Positions 5,023 to 7,629 of a stretch of DNA of 7,629 bases are shown here, piece by piece. The notes beneath the pieces were generated by a model. That model searched no databases. It saw only the letters and a program-made list of their open reading frames with translations, and had not been told where the DNA came from. Source of the DNA: an uncultured Pseudomonadota bacterium (GTDB lineage Bacteria > Lernaellota > Lernaellaia > Lernaellales > Lernaellaceae). The stretch covers positions 1 to 7,629 of the forward strand of contig CALBTQ010000737.1 of assembly GCA_937967875.1 (NCBI GenBank), in the 5' to 3' direction. Within the stretch, counting starts at the first letter, position 1; every line of letters starts with the position of its first letter. The position numbers and the translations under genes were made by a program.

Positions 5023-7629
5023 TCAGCAGCCGCAGCCTTCGTCGTCATCATCGTCGTCGTCGTCGGGCGTCGGGCTGTCGTCGTCCGCCTCGTCGTCGTC
5101 CGCGCTGTCGTCATCGTCGTCGTCATCCGCCGGACCGTCTTTGTTGACCGGCGTGCTGATCAGCGAAAGGTTTCCTTCGTCGTCCACCACCTGCGCCGCG
5201 AACCACAATCCTTCGCCGCTCAGATTGACCATGAACGATTTGGCGATGCCGCCGGCCGCCGGATCGCCGACAATCGAGTCGTCGATCTGCGAGGCGCGGT
5301 AGAACGCTTCGGGCGTGGACAGCGCCTCGGCGGTCGAGGCGTAGCGGATGTCGTAGGCCGTCGGCGTGCCGCAAGCCCAGTCGTCGCCGGGCGTGGTGAA
5401 CGACAGGGTGTAGGCGCCGTTGCCGTGTTCCTGCACGTCCAGATCGGTCAGGGTGAACGGCGGAATCGTGTCGATGCCGTAGGCGCCGGAGTTGTGTTCG
5501 TCGTGATGGAAGGTCCACCATTCGGCGGATGTGCCGTTCTCGTGACAGGCTTCGCCGGCGGTGTTCCAGGCGAACAGTTGGCCTTCGCGCGTGTGCTGGA
5601 AAACTTCCAACAGGCCGTCGTTGTCGATGTCGCCGACCGAGGGCGTCGAGGCCGACCAGTTGTAGGTGAATTTCGGCCACGCTTCGGGCTCGTTGCCTTC
5701 CAGGTCGTAGGCGTGCACCTGGAAGCCGCCGGTGCCGGCGATCATCTCGTTGACGCCGTCGCCGGAGATGTCGGCGATCGACGGATTCACCAGCCAGTTG
5801 GAATCCTCCTGATCGGTGAAGAACGCCGGTTTGGCCGTGTCTTCGATGTCCCAAGCCAGGATCATCGGGCGCAGCAGCGAGATCCAGCCGTCGATGAATT
5901 CCAGGAAGCTGGTGGTGGGCAGCACGTAGTGCATCTGGTCGTCGCCGGCCAGTTTGCCGAAGGACCCGCTGGCCAGGACGTTCACCGACAGCTTGCTGGG
6001 CAGCATCTTGGAGTTGAGCTTATCGCCGTCCCAGACGAACAACTGCGGAATCCACAGGATGGTGGAAATGCCCAGGTAGGTTTTGTCGTTGAAGCGCGCC
6101 ATCGAGGGCGAGGACGTGATGCCGATGGTCAGCGGCGGAATGGGCAGGGCGTCGGCCAACGGACCGGTGACTTTCACCGGCCACTCGGGCAGGAAGGCGC
6201 TGCCGGAATCGTTGTCATAGCCGTCGTGGAAGATCGCGTAGAAACGACCGGCGGCCAGCAAGCCGTCGTCACACACTTCGGAGGTGCCGATGAAGATCGT
6301 CGGATACTGCGCGATGTCCGGATCCTCGTGGTTCGGATCGTAGATGCCGACCACCGGCGTGCCCAGGATCTGCGGCGGGTACATGTCGTCCTCGCGCGAG
6401 CAAACCCGGTTGTTGGGCACGTTGCCGGGGATCGACGAAGCCAGCACCGGGAAGCCGCTCTGACGGTCGGCGAAGCCATCGCCGTCGCCGTCCACCGGCT
6501 TCCAGGCGTAAATTTTACCGTCGAAGCAGGCCGCGACGATTTCCAGGATGCCGTCGCGATCCAGATCGGCGATCACCGGCGAGCCGCCGAAGGCGATGCC
6601 GTGACCGTAGGTGACGGTCGTGGAGTTGTCCGGTTCGTCGGCATAGACCGGGAAGCCGTCGAGAATCGGCGATTTTGCCTTGCTGCCGCGCGGATCGATG
6701 ACATAGATCGCCCCGGCCGTCGTAGCCGCGACGATGTACGGCGTGCCGTTGCCGAACAGGTCGCCCACGGCCACCGCGCCGAAGATCGATTCGACGCGCA
6801 CATCGCGTTCACAGAAGTCGCTGAGCTCCAGTGGGAAACCGTCCATCATTTCGTATTGACCGGTAGACTCTTCGTACTTGAGCACGACGATTTCGGCGGT
6901 CGATTTCGAGGCAATGATTTCCAATCGATTGTCCGGCGCGCCGTCGATGTCGTACAGCTTGATTGCGCCTTCGCCGGAAGCGCCCAGGTCGTAGGGGAAG
7001 CCCTCGATCAGGCCGAACTCTTCATTTTGATCGCGGTGAATGGCGAAGGTGCGCCGGTCCTCGCCGAGCACTTCGCCGGTTTCACCGCTGGTGTAAGTCA
7101 CCTGTAGGCGCAGGGTGACCGTGAAATCGAAACCGAAGTCGGGCGGATTGTTGTAGATGCGCGGCGGCAGAATGCTGGTCACGTCGACATTGGCGATCAG
7201 GTCGTTGATCGCGTCGCTGCCGTTGCCGCTGGCCACGGTGGTGAATTTGCCGTCTTTGGGTTCCTTGCCTTCGGCGACCTGCAATTCCCAGGAGAAATTA
7301 CGGCCGCGCGCGTACATGTAGGCGCTGACCGGTAATTGCGGCGTCTTGACCGGATCGATAATCGCGAACCATTCCGGATCCATGATGCGCGCTTCCGGCG
7401 GAATGCGCGCGGGCACGCCCTTGTCGGGATCGCCGAGCATATCGATCGCGGTTTTTGCGTTGACGCGTCCGTAGCCGTAATGCGCATCCCACCCGGGCTG
7501 ACAACCGCCGCCGGTGAGGGTGATGCAATAGCGGTAAATATCGTCGGCGCTCATGGTGAGCATCTGCTTGATCTCGTTGGAGGTCAGTTCCATTCCCAGG
7601 TCGCGCGCGCGGCTGATGAGCAGACCGGC
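5023..7629 (-). CDS. Subtilisin-like (S8) protease C-terminal part with FG-GAP repeats, Fn3-like domain and Asp-rich GCGC tail (5' end outside window)
   Basis: 868 visible codons, open to the window edge. The ATG at 7593 is internal, since AGLLISRARDLG precedes it in frame. Counting from the edge, residues 1-65 are the end of an S8 catalytic domain (AGLLIS, LTSNEIKQML, HYGYGRVNAKTAIDML); the Asp, His and Ser of the triad lie outside the window. A beta-rich region at about 80-200 follows. From about 210 to 715 are FG-GAP/VCBS-type repeats with calcium-loop-like motifs DIDGAPDN (227), DLDRDGILEI (355), DGDGDGFAD (380), DISGDGVNEM (620) and DIDNDGLLEV (667), closing with WWTFHHDEHNSG (704-715), a usual end of such propellers. 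An Fn3-like domain (about 721-830; SFTTPGDD, YDIRYAS) comes next, then a poly-Asp tail (from about 834) ending in EGCGC. Probably exported or surface-attached and calcium-stabilised, with the protease cutting proteins outside the cell. No transmembrane segment is seen at the C-terminus. Single-gene end marked by the terminator just downstream. Confidence 0.85.
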   Translation of the reverse strand, partial: AGLLISRARDLGMELTSNEIKQMLTMSADDIYRYCITLTGGGCQPGWDAHYGYGRVNAKTAIDMLGDPDKGVPARIPPEARIMDPEWFAIIDPVKTPQLPVSAYMYARGRNFSWELQVAEGKEPKDGKFTTVASGNGSDAINDLIANVDVTSILPPRIYNNPPDFGFDFTVTLRLQVTYTSGETGEVLGEDRRTFAIHRDQNEEFGLIEGFPYDLGASGEGAIKLYDIDGAPDNRLEIIASKSTAEIVVLKYEESTGQYEMMDGFPLELSDFCERDVRVESIFGAVAVGDLFGNGTPYIVAATTAGAIYVIDPRGSKAKSPILDGFPVYADEPDNSTTVTYGHGIAFGGSPVIADLDRDGILEIVAACFDGKIYAWKPVDGDGDGFADRQSGFPVLASSIPGNVPNNRVCSREDDMYPPQILGTPVVGIYDPNHEDPDIAQYPTIFIGTSEVCDDGLLAAGRFYAIFHDGYDNDSGSAFLPEWPVKVTGPLADALPIPPLTIGITSSPSMARFNDKTYLGISTILWIPQLFVWDGDKLNSKMLPSKLSVNVLASGSFGKLAGDDQMHYVLPTTSFLEFIDGWISLLRPMILAWDIEDTAKPAFFTDQEDSNWLVNPSIADISGDGVNEMIAGTGGFQVHAYDLEGNEPEAWPKFTYNWSASTPSVGDIDNDGLLEVFQHTREGQLFAWNTAGEACHENGTSAEWWTFHHDEHNSGAYGIDTIPPFTLTDLDVQEHGNGAYTLSFTTPGDDWACGTPTAYDIRYASTAEALSTPEAFYRASQIDDSIVGDPAAGGIAKSFMVNLSGEGLWFAAQVVDDEGNLSLISTPVNKDGPADDDDDDDSADDDEADDDSPTPDDDDDDDDEGCGC
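5041..5127 (-). repeat. Asp-codon low-complexity triplet tract in the subtilase tail
   Basis: The minus strand here is mostly GAC with a few GAT codons, encoding runs of 8, 3, 3 and 7 Asp separated by PTPS, AE and AS. The plus strand shows it as gtc/atc triplets. Codons are mixed, so this is not a pure microsatellite, but slippage and length variation between strains would be expected. The tract precedes EGCGC and the stop codon. Confidence 0.85.

Noticed and set aside
5041..5127. Triplet repeat as a CRISPR-like or regulatory repeat array
   Set aside because: It is in frame, encodes Asp runs at the end of a secreted-type protein, and has no spacer structure.
4849..7107. 752-codon open frame on the plus strand opposite the subtilase
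   Set aside because: It is an antisense shadow of a GC-rich gene with strong codon bias. Its translation is low-complexity (Arg, Val, Gly, Asp), has no recognisable domain, and crosses the terminator and the Asp-codon tract.
7591..7593. ATG at 7593 as the subtilase start
   Set aside because: In-frame upstream residues AGLLISRARDLG fit the helix before LTSNEIKQML in S8 proteases, and the catalytic domain would otherwise be missing.

Overview
This 7.6 kb window is a GC-rich bacterial chromosome segment. It has very dense, tail-to-tail and head-to-tail gene packing, one clear rho-independent terminator and Shine-Dalgarno-type ribosome sites. The gene set points to a Gram-negative bacterium of the deltaproteobacterial/myxobacterial kind or a related uncultured phylum: a ceramidase, a large secreted-type subtilase with FG-GAP repeats and an Asp-rich tail ending in GCGC, a DmpA-type peptidase and a two-unit ATP-grasp protein. 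That assignment is a guess from gene style. There is no rRNA, tRNA or marker gene to fix taxonomy.

Layout: (1) bases 1-1445, plus strand: the C-terminal 480 codons of a neutral/alkaline ceramidase-like protein whose start and catalytic N-terminal part lie left of the window. (2) 1442-2689, minus strand: a complete P1-family (DmpA/BapA) self-processing aminopeptidase, convergent with the ceramidase; the two stop codons share the palindrome TTAA. (3) 2690-4729, minus strand: a 679-residue protein made of two complete D-Ala-D-Ala-ligase-like ATP-grasp units in tandem. Its stop codon abuts the ATG of the peptidase with no spacer, so the two form one transcription unit. (4) 4730-5022: a 293-base intergenic region with a TATAAT promoter candidate and ribosome site for the ATP-grasp gene, and a strong terminator for the gene to its right. 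(5) 5023-7629, minus strand: the C-terminal 868 codons of a subtilisin-like (S8) protease with FG-GAP/VCBS-type repeats, a type-III-fibronectin-like domain and a poly-Asp tail ending in GCGC; its start lies right of the window.

How the parts may relate: the ATP-grasp/P1 peptidase pair is the most distinctive feature. One enzyme has two amide-ligase-type active sites and the next gene encodes a peptidase that removes N-terminal residues (including beta- and D-residues in known relatives) from short peptides. A make-and-break or salvage pathway for an unusual dipeptide or amide is a reasonable hypothesis, but the substrate is not visible in the sequence. The ceramidase and the subtilase are probably exported hydrolases in separate transcription units and need not be linked to the pair. 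No mobile element, CRISPR array, tRNA or rRNA was found.
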